This document shows, piece after piece, positions 7,946-16,963 of a stretch of 64,000 nucleotides of DNA; within the stretch, counting starts at the first letter, position 1; each line of letters begins with the position of its first letter. Below the pieces are notes generated by a model. It did no database searches, was not told the origin of the DNA, and saw only the letters and a program-made list of their open reading frames with translations. Source of the stretch: CAG-873 sp910578365 (GTDB lineage Bacteria; Bacteroidota; Bacteroidia; Bacteroidales; Muribaculaceae); the NCBI GenBank assembly GCA_951635545.1, contig OX620685.1:310001-374000 (forward strand), read 5' to 3'. Made by a program: the position numbers and the translations under genes.

Positions 7946-9538
7946 ATGAACACAAAATTAAAGAATATTCTCTTATGTCACGCATCAGGGATGGGCATAA
8001 AATGCGTCAGTAGTGCCTTTGACATATCCCGGAACACGGTGCGCCGCTATGTGAGAATGTATCAGGACAGCGGGATCCCCGCTGAGAAGCTGCCGTCGCT
8101 GAGTGATGCGCGGCTACAGGAACTATTTGCCATACCCGGGGCGAGGGAACGTAAACCGTCGGAGCGGCAGGTCAGGCTTGAAGCCCTGTTGCCCGATTAT
8201 GCGGCGCGACTTTCTCGAAAGGGCATGACGGTCAAGAAGTTGTATGAAGAGTATCATACCGACCATCCCGATGGCTATCTGAAGGCATCTTTCGGGATGA
8301 AACTCAGGCAGTTCATGCTGCAGACCAACGCCATCGGGCATGTGGAGCACCGCGCCGGCGACCAGATGTATATCGATTTTGCCGGAGACAGATTGGAAAT
8401 AGTCGATGAGGCAACAGCCGGGATACGAAAGGTCGAGGTGTTTGTGGCGATACTTCCATGTAGCCACTACACATATTGCGAGGCAGTGTGGACGCAGAAG
8501 AAGGAAGATCTGATAAAGGCCTGCGAAAACGCCATCCGTTTCTACGGCGGCGCACCATGTGCGATTGTGCCTGACAACCTGAAATCTGCCGTCACGCGCA
8601 GTGGCCGCGACGAGCCGGTCATAAATCCTGACTTCGAATCCTTTGCCGAGCATTACGGCTGCGCCGTGGTGCCTGCCCGTGTGCGGCATCCAAAGGACAA
8701 GGCCCTGGTGGAAAATGCAGTAAAACTGATGTATCGGTCCGTGTACGTAGACCTTGAAGGTCAGATTTTCCATAATCTGGAGGCGCTTAACGAAGCAATC
8801 CTCAGGTCTCTGGAGAAGTTCAACGCGCGTAATCTGACGCGTCGAAAGGAATCACGCCGTCAGCTCTTTGAGGCTGTGGAGCGGGACAATCTCCGGCCAT
8901 TGCCTGCGAACCGCTATCAGATGAGACAGCGGGCTGTCGCGACAGTACAGCGTAACAGCTACGTAACTCTGCACAAGCATCACTACAGTGTGCCTGTGCA
9001 ATATGTAGGCAAACGTGTGGAACTGGTCTACGACACTGACACGATCGACATCTTTCATGGCTTTACCCATGTGGCGACGCATCACCGCAACGATACTCCG
9101 TATGAATATACAACGAAACCGTCACACAATCTGCCCGGACGCAAGGGGAGCTGCGAGAGCGACATTGCGGAACTGCTTTCACGTGCGGCACAGATCGACA
9201 ACATCGTATTGCACTATCTGCGGGCTGTCATCGAGGACAGGCGTTATCCGGAACTCGCCTTCAGAGTCTGCCATGGCATCATGAAACTTGAGAAAAAGTA
9301 TGGACAGGAACGGCTTGTGTCAGGATGCGCCGCGGCAATGGACGCACGCCTTTACAGTGTCAGCGACATGGTGGACATACTTGAGTCCGGAGCCGATGCG
9401 GATTATTTGCCGGGGGCTGATGCCGACGGCAATGACCGTCAGACACCATCCCACCGGAACATACGCGGTAAAGAATATTTTGCCGCAAGCATAAAACTAT
9501 CAGCCAACAACAACGAACAACATGGAAACGAACAATAA
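7946..9538 (+). CDS. istA: IS21 transposase IstA
   Basis: A 530-residue DDE transposase. The N-terminus has a helix-turn-helix (GMGIKCVSSAFDISRNTVRR), followed by the rve catalytic core with Asp in QMYIDFAGD, Asp in IVPDNLKSAVTR and Glu in HPKDKALVENAVKL. The C-terminus carries the Mu-type domain around NSYVTLHKHHYSVPVQYVGK. It overlaps istB by 17 bases, the usual IS21 arrangement that couples the two proteins. A TATCTTTG -7 box (7897-7904) inside the left end could drive both genes. The gene is full length and intact, so the element should be autonomous. Confidence 0.95.
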   Translation: MNTKLKNILLCHASGMGIKCVSSAFDISRNTVRRYVRMYQDSGIPAEKLPSLSDARLQELFAIPGARERKPSERQVRLEALLPDYAARLSRKGMTVKKLYEEYHTDHPDGYLKASFGMKLRQFMLQTNAIGHVEHRAGDQMYIDFAGDRLEIVDEATAGIRKVEVFVAILPCSHYTYCEAVWTQKKEDLIKACENAIRFYGGAPCAIVPDNLKSAVTRSGRDEPVINPDFESFAEHYGCAVVPARVRHPKDKALVENAVKLMYRSVYVDLEGQIFHNLEALNEAILRSLEKFNARNLTRRKESRRQLFEAVERDNLRPLPANRYQMRQRAVATVQRNSYVTLHKHHYSVPVQYVGKRVELVYDTDTIDIFHGFTHVATHHRNDTPYEYTTKPSHNLPGRKGSCESDIAELLSRAAQIDNIVLHYLRAVIEDRRYPELAFRVCHGIMKLEKKYGQERLVSGCAAAMDARLYSVSDMVDILESGADADYLPGADADGNDRQTPSHRNIRGKEYFAASIKLSANNNEQHGNEQ

Positions 9539-10307
9539 AACCACGCCAATAACAGCGGAGAAAGACCGCAACTCCATCTCTCTGGATCTGATGCACCGTA
9601 TGCGCTTACACGGCATGTCGGCAGCGTTCTCCGAAAGTCTTCAGGCCACATTCGCCGAGACAATGACACCTGACAGCTTTCTGAACTGGCTGCTATCCAG
9701 AGAATGGGACTACAGGGCCGCACGCAATATTGAGCGCCTGGTGAAAAACGCAAACTTCAGATACGACGACGCGTCGGTGGCGCAGATTGACTATAACCTT
9801 CCGCGTGGCCTGGATCGTAATCAGATGGAGCGTCTCGCATCGCTGGACTTTATCCGTAAAGGTGAAAACCTGTTCATCACAGGCTGTTCTGGTACAGGCA
9901 AAAGCTATCTGGCAACAGCACTGGGATACGAGGCATGCAAGGCCGGTATGCGCGTGCTGTACGCGAACGCATCCAAACTGATGGGAACCCTGAAAATCGC
10001 CAAAAACAAAGGAACAATCGAAACGGAGCTCAAGAAACTCGAAAAAACGCAGCTCCTGATCCTCGACGATCTCTTTCTGGTGCCTCTCGACGCCAAGGAA
10101 CGCGCACACCTTACGGAAATCATCGAAGACCGCCATGGTCGCAAATCAATCATCGTGACATCACAGCTCCCCGAACTGGACTGGTACGAAGCAATCGGTG
10201 ACTCCACAGTGGCAGATGCAATACTCGACCGCATTGTCCACACTGCTCATCGAATCACGCTTACCGGCGAAAGCGTCCGTAAGCTCAAAGCTATAAAAAG
10301 CAGATAA
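9522..10307 (+). CDS. istB: IS21 helper ATPase IstB
   Basis: A 261-residue DnaC/DnaA-like AAA+ ATPase that selects target DNA and activates IstA. Walker A is GCSGTGKS (about 113-120) and Walker B is LLILDDL. The arginine-containing C-terminal part, DAILDRIVHTAHRITLTGES, matches the family. It overlaps the end of istA, and downstream only the right-hand TGACCCCT repeats and terminal inverted repeat remain. There are no defects visible. Confidence 0.95.
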   Translation: METNNKTTPITAEKDRNSISLDLMHRMRLHGMSAAFSESLQATFAETMTPDSFLNWLLSREWDYRAARNIERLVKNANFRYDDASVAQIDYNLPRGLDRNQMERLASLDFIRKGENLFITGCSGTGKSYLATALGYEACKAGMRVLYANASKLMGTLKIAKNKGTIETELKKLEKTQLLILDDLFLVPLDAKERAHLTEIIEDRHGRKSIIVTSQLPELDWYEAIGDSTVADAILDRIVHTAHRITLTGESVRKLKAIKSR

Positions 10308-10419
10308 GACAAAATAAAATTGACCCCGTCGGCCAGAACGTTTTCAGGGGTCAATTCAAAATATTTTCAGGGGTCAATTCAACCTTGGTCTAAGGGGTCA
10401 TCCGAGCCTGGGTTTTCCA

Positions 10420-10456
10420 TCCAGTCCTCGAAATTGTTTCGGGTAAGCAGTTCCAT
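10420..10456 (-). pseudogene. HTH accessory gene cut by IS21 after 12 codons
   Basis: An ATG at 10456 reads MELLTRNNFEDWME and then enters the IS21 terminal repeat. The same kind of start (METITMEKGSFERWM) opens the HTH protein at 38312, and the spacing to the upstream HTH gene (4 bases) mirrors the paired genes there. The rest of the gene is not found beyond the IS21 left end. Confidence 0.55.
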
Positions 10457-10459
10457 ACG

Positions 10460-10819
10460 TCACGTCCTCCTTCCTCTGGGTTTGCCGCCGCCCGTGCGCA
10501 GCGTGTGGTTGCGTTTCAGTTCCGTCGGTGTCGCCGCGTCCTCCACCACGGTGCAGTCCGCAAGCAGGCGGTCGATTTCAGACTGCCGGTAGCGGCACTT
10601 GCCGCGAAGCACGACATAGGCGATGCGCTGTTCGCTGCGCATACGCTGGAGGGTGCGGCAACTCACGTTAAGCAGGTGCGCCGCCTCGCGGGTGGTGAGC
10701 AGCCTGTCGGGAGCTTCTTCCTTCCTCCCGCCGGGAACGGCACGCACGTGTGCCGCTATCTCGGCTATCTGTTCCGTCAATGCGGTGAAGGCGGAACTTT
10801 CCATTGTTATCACTTTCAT
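10460..10819 (-). CDS. Small HTH protein of an integrative element
   Basis: A 119-residue protein with a MerR/excisionase-like helix-turn-helix: RLLTTREAAHLLNVSCRTL followed by QRMRSEQRIAYVVLRGKCRY. I start it at 10819 (MKVITMESSAF) because AGAAAGGACTGAAT precedes that ATG as a ribosome-binding region; the longer open frame to 10975 has no such support. It is closely similar in layout to the protein at 37932, and in both cases the next gene is a second HTH protein. Such pairs accompany tyrosine integrases in Bacteroidales conjugative elements and probably control excision or transfer. That role is inferred. Confidence 0.75.
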   Translation of the reverse strand: MKVITMESSAFTALTEQIAEIAAHVRAVPGGRKEEAPDRLLTTREAAHLLNVSCRTLQRMRSEQRIAYVVLRGKCRYRQSEIDRLLADCTVVEDAATPTELKRNHTLRTGGGKPRGRRT

Positions 10820-10994
10820 ATTCAGTCCTTTCTTTTGGTTTATGCGGCAAAATTCGGCAATAAACAAAAGAGGCTTTAACAACTCACTACGTGTCTCACG
10901 TAAGATTTTTACGGATAATGGCTCTGTAACCCGGACAGACGGCGCAACAAGCTGCCTTTTAGCGTGAAACGGCACGTGTTCATGGCGGCCTCGT

Positions 10995-11002
10995 TACCTT
11001 TG
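10995..11002 (+). promoter_or_regulatory. -7 promoter box for the plus-strand HTH genes
   Basis: TACCTTTG fits TAnnTTTG and lies 25 bases before the ATG at 11028. It sits in the divergent interval between the minus-strand HTH gene at 10819 and the plus-strand pair. Confidence 0.45.
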
Positions 11003-11027
11003 CGGCAAACTCTGAAATGTTTTGCTT

Positions 11028-11321
11028 ATGGAAATAGTATCTATCGAGAAAAGGACCTTCGAGATGATGGTGGCGTCCTTCAACGCCCTCTCGGAGAAGG
11101 TTGCCGCCCTGAGGCGCAAGAGCGACGGAGGGCGGCTGGAAAGGTGGCTCACGGGCGAGGAGGTCTGCGGGCAGTTGAGGATCAGCCCGCGCACGTTGCA
11201 GACCTTGCGCGACAGGCGGCTTATCGGCTACTCGCAGATTAACCGCAGGTTCTATTACAAGCCGGAGGAGGTCAGACGACTGATTCCGCTTATCGGCACG
11301 CTCTATCCCGGCAGAAGATGA
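11028..11321 (+). CDS. Small HTH protein of an integrative element
   Basis: A 97-residue protein starting MEIVSIEKRTFEMM. A short N-terminal helical region is followed by a helix-turn-helix of the excisionase/MerR type (WLTGEEVCGQLRISPRTLQT, then RRLIGYSQINRRFYYKPEEV). The ATG at 11028 is preferred over the TTG two codons upstream. The next gene, 36 bases downstream on the same strand, is another HTH protein of the same class. These small proteins are typical accessory regulators beside Bacteroidales integrases; DNA target and exact role are unknown. Confidence 0.75.
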   Translation: MEIVSIEKRTFEMMVASFNALSEKVAALRRKSDGGRLERWLTGEEVCGQLRISPRTLQTLRDRRLIGYSQINRRFYYKPEEVRRLIPLIGTLYPGRR

Positions 11322-11357
11322 TTTGATTTTTATTATTCACCCACTGAATCCGAAGTT

Positions 11358-11663
11358 ATGATGAACGAGAACAATGAAGTGTTTACGATGGAGGACGAGC
11401 CGCTTGCCACCGTGGTGCAGAATATGCGCAAAGGCTCCAAATGGCTCTCCGCCTTTCTGGAGAGTTACCGCCCGCCGCTGGACGGGGAGCGTTACCTGAC
11501 GGACAGGGAGGTGGCGGAACTGCTTCGTGTCAGCCGCCGCACCTTGCAGGAGTACCGCAACAACAGGGTGCTGCCCTTTATCCTTTTAGGCGGGAAGGTG
11601 CTTTACCCCGAATCGGGGCTGCGTGAACTGTTGGAAGCGAATTACCGCAAGCCGCTGGAATAA
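11358..11663 (+). CDS. Small HTH protein of an integrative element
   Basis: A 101-residue protein. After an acidic N-terminus it carries a helix-turn-helix (YLTDREVAELLRVSRRTLQE, then NNRVLPFILLGGKVLYPESG), again in the excisionase/MerR style. It follows the HTH gene at 11028 and ends just before a strong bidirectional terminator shared with the convergent RhuM-like gene. A CACCCACTGAATCC stretch precedes the start, similar to the ACCCACTAAAATC leader seen before two genes of the second integrative element. Likely an accessory regulator of the element. Confidence 0.75.
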   Translation: MMNENNEVFTMEDEPLATVVQNMRKGSKWLSAFLESYRPPLDGERYLTDREVAELLRVSRRTLQEYRNNRVLPFILLGGKVLYPESGLRELLEANYRKPLE

Positions 11664-11680
11664 AAGAAGCCTGAAAACGA

Positions 11681-11725
11681 AAAAAGGAAACGGACAACTC
11701 AAATTGGGCTGTCCGTTTCCTTTTT
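11681..11725. terminator. Bidirectional terminator between convergent genes
   Basis: AAAAAGGAAACGGACA (11681-11696) pairs perfectly with TGTCCGTTTCCTTTTT (11710-11725), a 16-base stem flanked by A and T runs. It lies between a plus-strand gene ending at 11663 and a minus-strand gene ending at 11744. Confidence 0.85.
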
Positions 11726-11743
11726 GTTGGCACGTATGCGTGT

Positions 11744-12106
11744 TCAGCAATACCCGGCTTTTCCGTTCTGTATGAACATCACGTATGCCTGCCGCTTCTC
11801 CTTCGAGAGTGCCTTGCCTACCAGCCACGTGCGGAGCACGTGTGCATGGTAGGTGTTCAGCCGGAAGGCGACGGGGATGATGATTTCCAGCGAGTAAACA
11901 TCCGCGTGCAGCCCGTTTTCAAGCCGCATGTAGCGGCACACCTCGTAGTCGTTCAGCACGTCTGGCTTGCGGACGGCTCTGATGGCGGCGTTCACTGCCG
12001 GGACGCCCGTGTGGAACAGCCCGGCGATTTCTGTGGCGGTCATCCATACCCCGTTACCGGTTACGATGACTGTGTTGTCCTCTATGATGATGGTTCCTCG
12101 TGTCAT
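11744..12106 (-). CDS. RhuM-like / Bro-type small protein beside integrase
   Basis: A 120-residue protein. The pattern WMTATEIAGLFHTGVPAVNA, then VCRYMRLENGLHADVYSLEI and IIPVAFRLNTYHAHVLRTWL resembles the N-terminal DNA-binding-like domain of RhuM-family proteins, with the conserved turn from a modelled helix-turn-helix to a strand pair and the R-NT/S-x-A-x-x-R-W signature. Molecular function of this family is not established. It lies 13 bases downstream of the integrase on the same strand, starting at 12106; a start 33 bases upstream would overlap the integrase end. It probably belongs to the integrative element's recombination module. Confidence 0.55.
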   Translation of the reverse strand: MTRGTIIIEDNTVIVTGNGVWMTATEIAGLFHTGVPAVNAAIRAVRKPDVLNDYEVCRYMRLENGLHADVYSLEIIIPVAFRLNTYHAHVLRTWLVGKALSKEKRQAYVMFIQNGKAGYC

Positions 12107-12119
12107 GGCTTCTCTGTTT

Positions 12120-13355
12120 TTAGATGGTGCAACATGCAAATTCCTCGATGCCGTTCAACCTTGCCGCAAGGTTCTCCATGTCTTGGTTGAGCTTCTCTTT
12201 GGTGATTTTCGCGTATATCTGCGTCGTCTTTATGCTCTTGTGTCCCAGCATGGAACTCACCGTTTCGATGGGTACGCCGTTGGAGAGGAACACGGTCGTG
12301 GCTGCCGTGTGGCGGCTCTGATGCCATGTGATATGCTTGGTGATGCCGCAACGCTTGGCGACGGAACGAATGCCGGCAAGGCACGTGTTGTAGTGGGGAA
12401 CGGGGAAAATCCTGCCGTTTTCGCACAGACCCCGGTATTTGTCGATGATGCGCTTTGCGATGTCGAGCAGGCGGATATTGGACACCACGCCCGTTTTTTG
12501 GCGGTTGATGTTTATCCACTCGTGTTCGTCGAAATAGGTGCGGATATTCTCTTCCGTCAGGTTGCGCATGTCGGCGAACGACAGGCCCGTGAAGGCGCAG
12601 AACAGGTATAAATCACGGTATAGCTCCTGCTTGGCGTTCTTCAGTTTGCCCTCCATCAGCAGCCGGATTTCATCTTTCGTCAGGAAACTGCGCACCGTTT
12701 CCTCCTTCTTGATTTCGTACTCCCTGAACGGGTCGCGCGTGAGCCACTCGTTGTTGATGGCGATGAACACCATCGTCCGCAAGGGGCAGACATACAGCCA
12801 CACGGTGTTGGTGCAGCAGTGTTTGTCAGTGCGCAGGAACATTTCAAAATCGGAAATGAAAGCGGGCGTAAGCTCTTTCAGGGCGATGTCCTTCACGCGG
12901 TAGCGGATGGTGAGGAACTCTTGCAGGTGCTTGTAAACGGTCTTGTACTTCAAGAGCGTGCCTTTGGCTTTCATACCGGCCTCCACCTGTTTCTCGTAGT
13001 CCTCGTTGTGCTGCCGGAACACCTGCATCAGCGTGTGGTAGCGGTGTTCCAGTCCGAGAAAGGCGTTTTTGACCTTTTCCGCTGTGACGAAGTTGTCACG
13101 CTCCATGATTTCCTGATAATGTTTGTTGATGCGCACACGCATCTTATCGAGCATGCGGTTCGTTTCGAGTGCCGCCGAGCTTCTGCCCGTGACACGTCCC
13201 CCTTTGGTGTCCCACAGCTTGGGATCGACGGTCAGTTTGCAGCTGAACTGCGTCTGGCTGCCGTCCACCGTGATGCGTCCCATGACGGGCACTGTCCCGT
13301 CCTTTTTCACTACCTGACGTTTCAGGTAGTAGATTACTGAAAATGTACTCTTCAT
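12120..13355 (-). CDS. Tyrosine site-specific integrase (Bacteroidetes type)
   Basis: A 411-residue integrase. An arm-type N-terminal domain (about 1-85) is followed by a SAM-like core-binding domain (about 100-200) and the catalytic domain. Box I reads AFTGLSFADM, where the usual first Arg is replaced, as in CTnDOT-type integrases. Box II is HQSRHTAATTVFL, then LGHKSIKTTQIYAKI with the Tyr nucleophile. I start it at 13355 (MKSTFSVIYYLKR); the longer frame adds 26 unsupported residues. Close in length and layout to the integrase at 36446 but clearly divergent. With the HTH genes it forms one end of an integrative element, the rest of which is missing or beyond the IS pile-up. Confidence 0.93.
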   Translation of the reverse strand: MKSTFSVIYYLKRQVVKKDGTVPVMGRITVDGSQTQFSCKLTVDPKLWDTKGGRVTGRSSAALETNRMLDKMRVRINKHYQEIMERDNFVTAEKVKNAFLGLEHRYHTLMQVFRQHNEDYEKQVEAGMKAKGTLLKYKTVYKHLQEFLTIRYRVKDIALKELTPAFISDFEMFLRTDKHCCTNTVWLYVCPLRTMVFIAINNEWLTRDPFREYEIKKEETVRSFLTKDEIRLLMEGKLKNAKQELYRDLYLFCAFTGLSFADMRNLTEENIRTYFDEHEWININRQKTGVVSNIRLLDIAKRIIDKYRGLCENGRIFPVPHYNTCLAGIRSVAKRCGITKHITWHQSRHTAATTVFLSNGVPIETVSSMLGHKSIKTTQIYAKITKEKLNQDMENLAARLNGIEEFACCTI

Positions 13356-13703
13356 CGTCCTTAATTTTTTAGGTTCAAAATTAGTTGGTGAAGAGTCCGT
13401 TGCCGGTACGCAAAACGGGGAGGAACGGCGCAATCTTTTTTCGTAACCGGATTTGTTGCGTGAGTTGTCAGTAATTCACTAACCCTTAACGTCTTGTTTC
13501 GCTGTCCGTGTCCGCTTGTCGCCCTTTCGGGCATGGTTACGGACAAGTAACGTAGCGGCGTCCTGATTTGGCTTCAGCGGTGATTGCGATGGCTTCACGA
13601 ATAATCGGAAGCACGACTGAAACCCCTGTAACTCAATTCTATCACTATATCTTTCCGCATTTCACTTTTTTGTAGTAACTTTGCATCTGAAATAAATATC
13701 GCC
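13356..13703. other. Non-coding interval between integrase and hexosaminidase gene
   Basis: No gene is seen. An imperfect inverted region lies at 13504-13544: GTCCGT pairs with ACGGAC around an inner GCCC-TTTC-GGGC hairpin. It could be part of the element's attachment or control region. A TAACTTTG -7 box at 13676-13683 serves the gene at 13704. The element/chromosome junction must lie here but I could not place it. Confidence 0.4.
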
Positions 13704-15956
13704 ATGAAAATATTCAAATACATACGCATTGCAGCACTGCTGGCTATTGCCGCTGTCGCCGACACATCTGCCCGGGCTCAGGAACTGGATCTGACCCCCA
13801 TGCCAAATTCAATCAGCATGAAGCAGGGTTCGGTGAAAATTCCGGCCACTATCACCTATAAGACCAATTTCAAAAAAGCCGACCGAGCCGACCTGGAGGC
13901 TTATCTGCCCGACTATGCCCTGCGGATGGTTCCGGCCAAAAAGAAGGCTTTTGTAAACATAATCCTCAGCGACAAAGGCGGGAAGGCCGAGGCGTATCGG
14001 CTCGACATAAGCCCCGACGGTGTAAATATATATGCCGCTGACGCCGCCGGCGCTTTCTATGCCTTGCAGACTCTGGCTCAGCTTGCCCGCGACAAGAGCG
14101 AACTGCCACTGCTGACCATCGACGACGGACCGCGTTTCGAATACCGCGGCGTACACATCGATGTGTCGCGCCACTTCTTCGGAACTGACTATATCAAAAA
14201 ACAGCTCGACCTGCTATCGACATACAAGATAAACCGTATGCACTGGCATCTGACCGATGCTGCCGGCTGGCGTCTGGAGATTCCGGGCTACCCGCGCCTT
14301 ACCGACTTTGCGGCATGGCGCAGCGAGTCCGAGTTTTCCGACTGGCATGAAAACGGCGGCAAGTACTGCGAAAGCACCACCGAAGGCGCATACGGCGGAT
14401 ATTATACCGAGGCCGATGTGAAAGAGGTGCTCGAGTATGCCCGCCTGCGACACATTACCGTGATACCGGAAATCGAATTGCCGGGCCACTCGGCCGAGGT
14501 GCTGGCGGCCTATCCCGAACTGTCGTGCTACGGCGAGCCGTACAAGTCGGGCGAGGTGTGCATAGGCAACGAAGCCACGTTCAAGTTTTTTGAAGACGTG
14601 CTCGACGAGGTTATCCGCCTTTTTCCATCGCACTACATACATATTGGCGGCGACGAGGCCGACCGCAGCCACTGGAAGTCGTGCGCCAAGTGTCAGCAGC
14701 GCATCAAAGACGAAGGACTGACCGACGAGGCCCAGCTGCAGAGCTACATGATAGAGCGCATCGAGCGGCATGTGAACAGCCGCGGACGCGACATCATAGG
14801 CTGGGACGAAATTCTCGACGGCGGTCTGGCTCCAAACGCCACCGTTATGTCGTGGCGCGGTGAAGAGGGCGGCATCAAGGCCGCACAGATGGGCCACGAT
14901 GCTATTATGACTCCGGGAGCATACTGCTATCTCGACCAGTATCAGGACGATCCCGAAACCCAGCCAAAGGCGTTCGGCTCGACCATTACTGTATTCCACT
15001 GCTACTCCTACGACCCCGCACCGGCCTCGCTCGACCCTGAGATACACAAGCATATAATCGGTGTGCAGGGCAACAACTGGGCCGAGTATATCTCGACATA
15101 TTCGCATGGCGAGTATATGATGTATCCGCGCATGATTGCACTTTGCGAAGTGGGCTGGACTCAGCCCGAAAACAAGAACGAGGATTCGTTCAAGCGCCGT
15201 ATCAACGGCGAGATACGCCATATAAAAAGCCTGGGCTACAATCCGTTCACGCTGTCGACTCAGGTACAGACGGCACAGACCCCGGACTACGGCCGCAAAT
15301 GTATAATTCTGGAGCTGACCTCGGAGAAAGACCCTATCGACATCCGCTATACACTCGACGGCAGCGAGCCCGACGCATCATCGCCCCTGTACAGCACTCC
15401 ATTTGAGGTCACCGACTCAATAAAACTGAAGGCACGCCTGTTTAACGGCGATACGCCGGCCGGCCCGGTAAAACTGCTCCGCACCGACTATCACAAGGGC
15501 ATCGGCAAGAAAATAACATACGCAGGCCGCGGATATTACCGCCACAGCGAGGCATACAAGGGCGGCGGCGACACCGGTCTGCTCGACGGCAAACGAGGCG
15601 GCCACAGCTATCAGGACGGCTTATGGCAGGGCTTCTGCCCCAACAACCTGGACGCGACCATAGACTTGGGCGAAAATACCGCTGTAACCCGTATCATGGC
15701 AAACTTCATGCAGATGAAGACTCCACAGATATATCTGCCTGACAATGTGGAGATATACATCTCTACCGACGGCAGCGACTTCAAACTGCTCCATACCGAC
15801 TACGCCAAGCCCGAGGATGTTGCCAAGGATGCCGTTTTTGCCGATTTCGGCTGGACAGGAGCTCCGGTAGAAGCCCGATATATCCGATTTGTGGCAAACC
15901 AGGCATCACGCCCCAACGCCGCATTCCTGTTTACCGACGAGATTGTGATACAATAA
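13704..15956 (+). CDS. GH20 beta-N-acetylhexosaminidase, secreted
   Basis: A 750-residue glycosidase that removes terminal GlcNAc/GalNAc from glycans such as host mucin or N-glycans. A signal peptide (AALLAIAAVADTSARAQ) is followed by a GH20b domain (about 25-150), the catalytic barrel beginning RFEYRGVHIDVSRHFF, and the catalytic Asp-Glu pair D317-E318 in HIGGDEADRSHW. A chitobiase-type C-terminal segment (RYTLDGSEPDASSPLY) and a final F5/8-like discoidin domain (about 610-750) complete it. No lipobox is seen, so it is periplasmic or exported. It stands alone between an integrative element and a convergent permease gene; a TAACTTTG promoter box lies 20 bases upstream of the start. Confidence 0.95.
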   Translation: MKIFKYIRIAALLAIAAVADTSARAQELDLTPMPNSISMKQGSVKIPATITYKTNFKKADRADLEAYLPDYALRMVPAKKKAFVNIILSDKGGKAEAYRLDISPDGVNIYAADAAGAFYALQTLAQLARDKSELPLLTIDDGPRFEYRGVHIDVSRHFFGTDYIKKQLDLLSTYKINRMHWHLTDAAGWRLEIPGYPRLTDFAAWRSESEFSDWHENGGKYCESTTEGAYGGYYTEADVKEVLEYARLRHITVIPEIELPGHSAEVLAAYPELSCYGEPYKSGEVCIGNEATFKFFEDVLDEVIRLFPSHYIHIGGDEADRSHWKSCAKCQQRIKDEGLTDEAQLQSYMIERIERHVNSRGRDIIGWDEILDGGLAPNATVMSWRGEEGGIKAAQMGHDAIMTPGAYCYLDQYQDDPETQPKAFGSTITVFHCYSYDPAPASLDPEIHKHIIGVQGNNWAEYISTYSHGEYMMYPRMIALCEVGWTQPENKNEDSFKRRINGEIRHIKSLGYNPFTLSTQVQTAQTPDYGRKCIILELTSEKDPIDIRYTLDGSEPDASSPLYSTPFEVTDSIKLKARLFNGDTPAGPVKLLRTDYHKGIGKKITYAGRGYYRHSEAYKGGGDTGLLDGKRGGHSYQDGLWQGFCPNNLDATIDLGENTAVTRIMANFMQMKTPQIYLPDNVEIYISTDGSDFKLLHTDYAKPEDVAKDAVFADFGWTGAPVEARYIRFVANQASRPNAAFLFTDEIVIQ

Positions 15957-15983
15957 CAGACTGGCACAGCGTCCGGCCCCGCT

Positions 15984-16913
15984 TCAGAGCTGACGTTTTC
16001 TGCGCAGCGACGGAAACATCAGGCGCATGCGCAGAAGCACATGGTCGATGGGGTCGGCCACAACCACCATCGATGTGGCGAGGACTATGAGCAGGCCGCC
16101 GGCTATCTCACGCGCCGACAGCGTCTGGTCGAGCACCACCACACTGAGCACCACGGCAGTAACAGGCTCGAGCGCACCGAATATGGCCGTAGGCGTGGGG
16201 CCAATCCAGTGTATTGCCATGGTGGTGCAGCCCAGCGACACGACCGTGGGCAGCAATGCCAGTGCCAGCACATTCAGCCAGCCTACAGGCTTCGCCGGCA
16301 GCGCAAGCGGCTCTCCGGCGGCAATCATAAACACGAACACCGAGCTACCTATAAGCAACTGCCAAAACAGCAGTTTGAGCGTAGGAATATCACGCACTGC
16401 TTGCGACACATTGGTCATGACCAGATACAAGGCATAGGTAAGCGACGAAAGAAATACCATCAGGCACCCCATGACACTGAGGGTGAAACCACCCTCGGTA
16501 CGCAGCAGTAACAACAGGCCGCCGGACATCAGCACCAGGCATATACCGGTGGTAATCCTGAAGCGCTCGTGAAAGAAAAAGGCCATAAGCACCGCTACCA
16601 GCACCGGATATATGAACAGCAGGGTCGAGGCTACGCCGGAATTCATGTATTTGTACGACTCGAACAAGCCCAGCGACGACAGCCCCATGAGTATGCCCAG
16701 CACAGCCACAGGCATCAGCCGGCGTCGCTCGAGCCGCAGCGAACGTTTGCGCCACAGCAGCATAACCAGCAGTATGGGCAAGCTAAACAAATACCTGAAC
16801 AACAACACCGAAGTGGGGTTCATGCCCATTTCATACAATGGTACGGCGAAGGCCGGGTTTGTACCATATGTGGCAGCGGCCACAGCCGCCAACAGATATC
16901 CTTTCAGTTTCAT
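15984..16913 (-). CDS. EamA-family (DMT) membrane transporter
   Basis: A 309-residue inner-membrane protein with ten hydrophobic segments arranged as two EamA repeats of five. The first begins YLLAAVAAATYGTNPAFAVP, and the second begins after the LLILLRTEGG-type loop. Diagnostic EamA features are the SALAYALY-like stretch LSSLTYALYLVMTN and the C-terminal IFGALEPVTAVVLSVVVLDQ. Substrate is unknown; relatives export amino acids or metabolites. It converges with the hexosaminidase gene (27 bases between stops) and diverges from parA, sharing the upstream interval that holds the repeated GTGGAACA motif. Confidence 0.9.
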   Translation of the reverse strand: MKLKGYLLAAVAAATYGTNPAFAVPLYEMGMNPTSVLLFRYLFSLPILLVMLLWRKRSLRLERRRLMPVAVLGILMGLSSLGLFESYKYMNSGVASTLLFIYPVLVAVLMAFFFHERFRITTGICLVLMSGGLLLLLRTEGGFTLSVMGCLMVFLSSLTYALYLVMTNVSQAVRDIPTLKLLFWQLLIGSSVFVFMIAAGEPLALPAKPVGWLNVLALALLPTVVSLGCTTMAIHWIGPTPTAIFGALEPVTAVVLSVVVLDQTLSAREIAGGLLIVLATSMVVVADPIDHVLLRMRLMFPSLRRKRQL

Positions 16914-16963
16914 GCCACAAAATTAGCAAAAAAAACGATACGGACATCTATCGAAAAAATGTA

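Larger units (their letters stand above)
7767..10419 (+). mobile_element. IS21-family element
   Basis: The unit is bounded by inverted repeats beginning TGGAAAACCCAGGCTCGGAT at both ends, perfect for about 33 bases and starting TG/ending CA as IS21 elements do. Inside each end the motif TGACCCCT recurs: at least four times on the left and three on the right, the expected transposase-binding repeats. It encodes istA and istB. No target-site duplication is visible: the left flank is the IS5 remnant and the right flank is a truncated HTH gene. Confidence 0.9.

Noticed and set aside
14214..15221. 335-codon minus-strand frame opposite the hexosaminidase
   Set aside because: A shadow of a GC-rich gene; no domain, and the plus-strand GH20 gene is certain.
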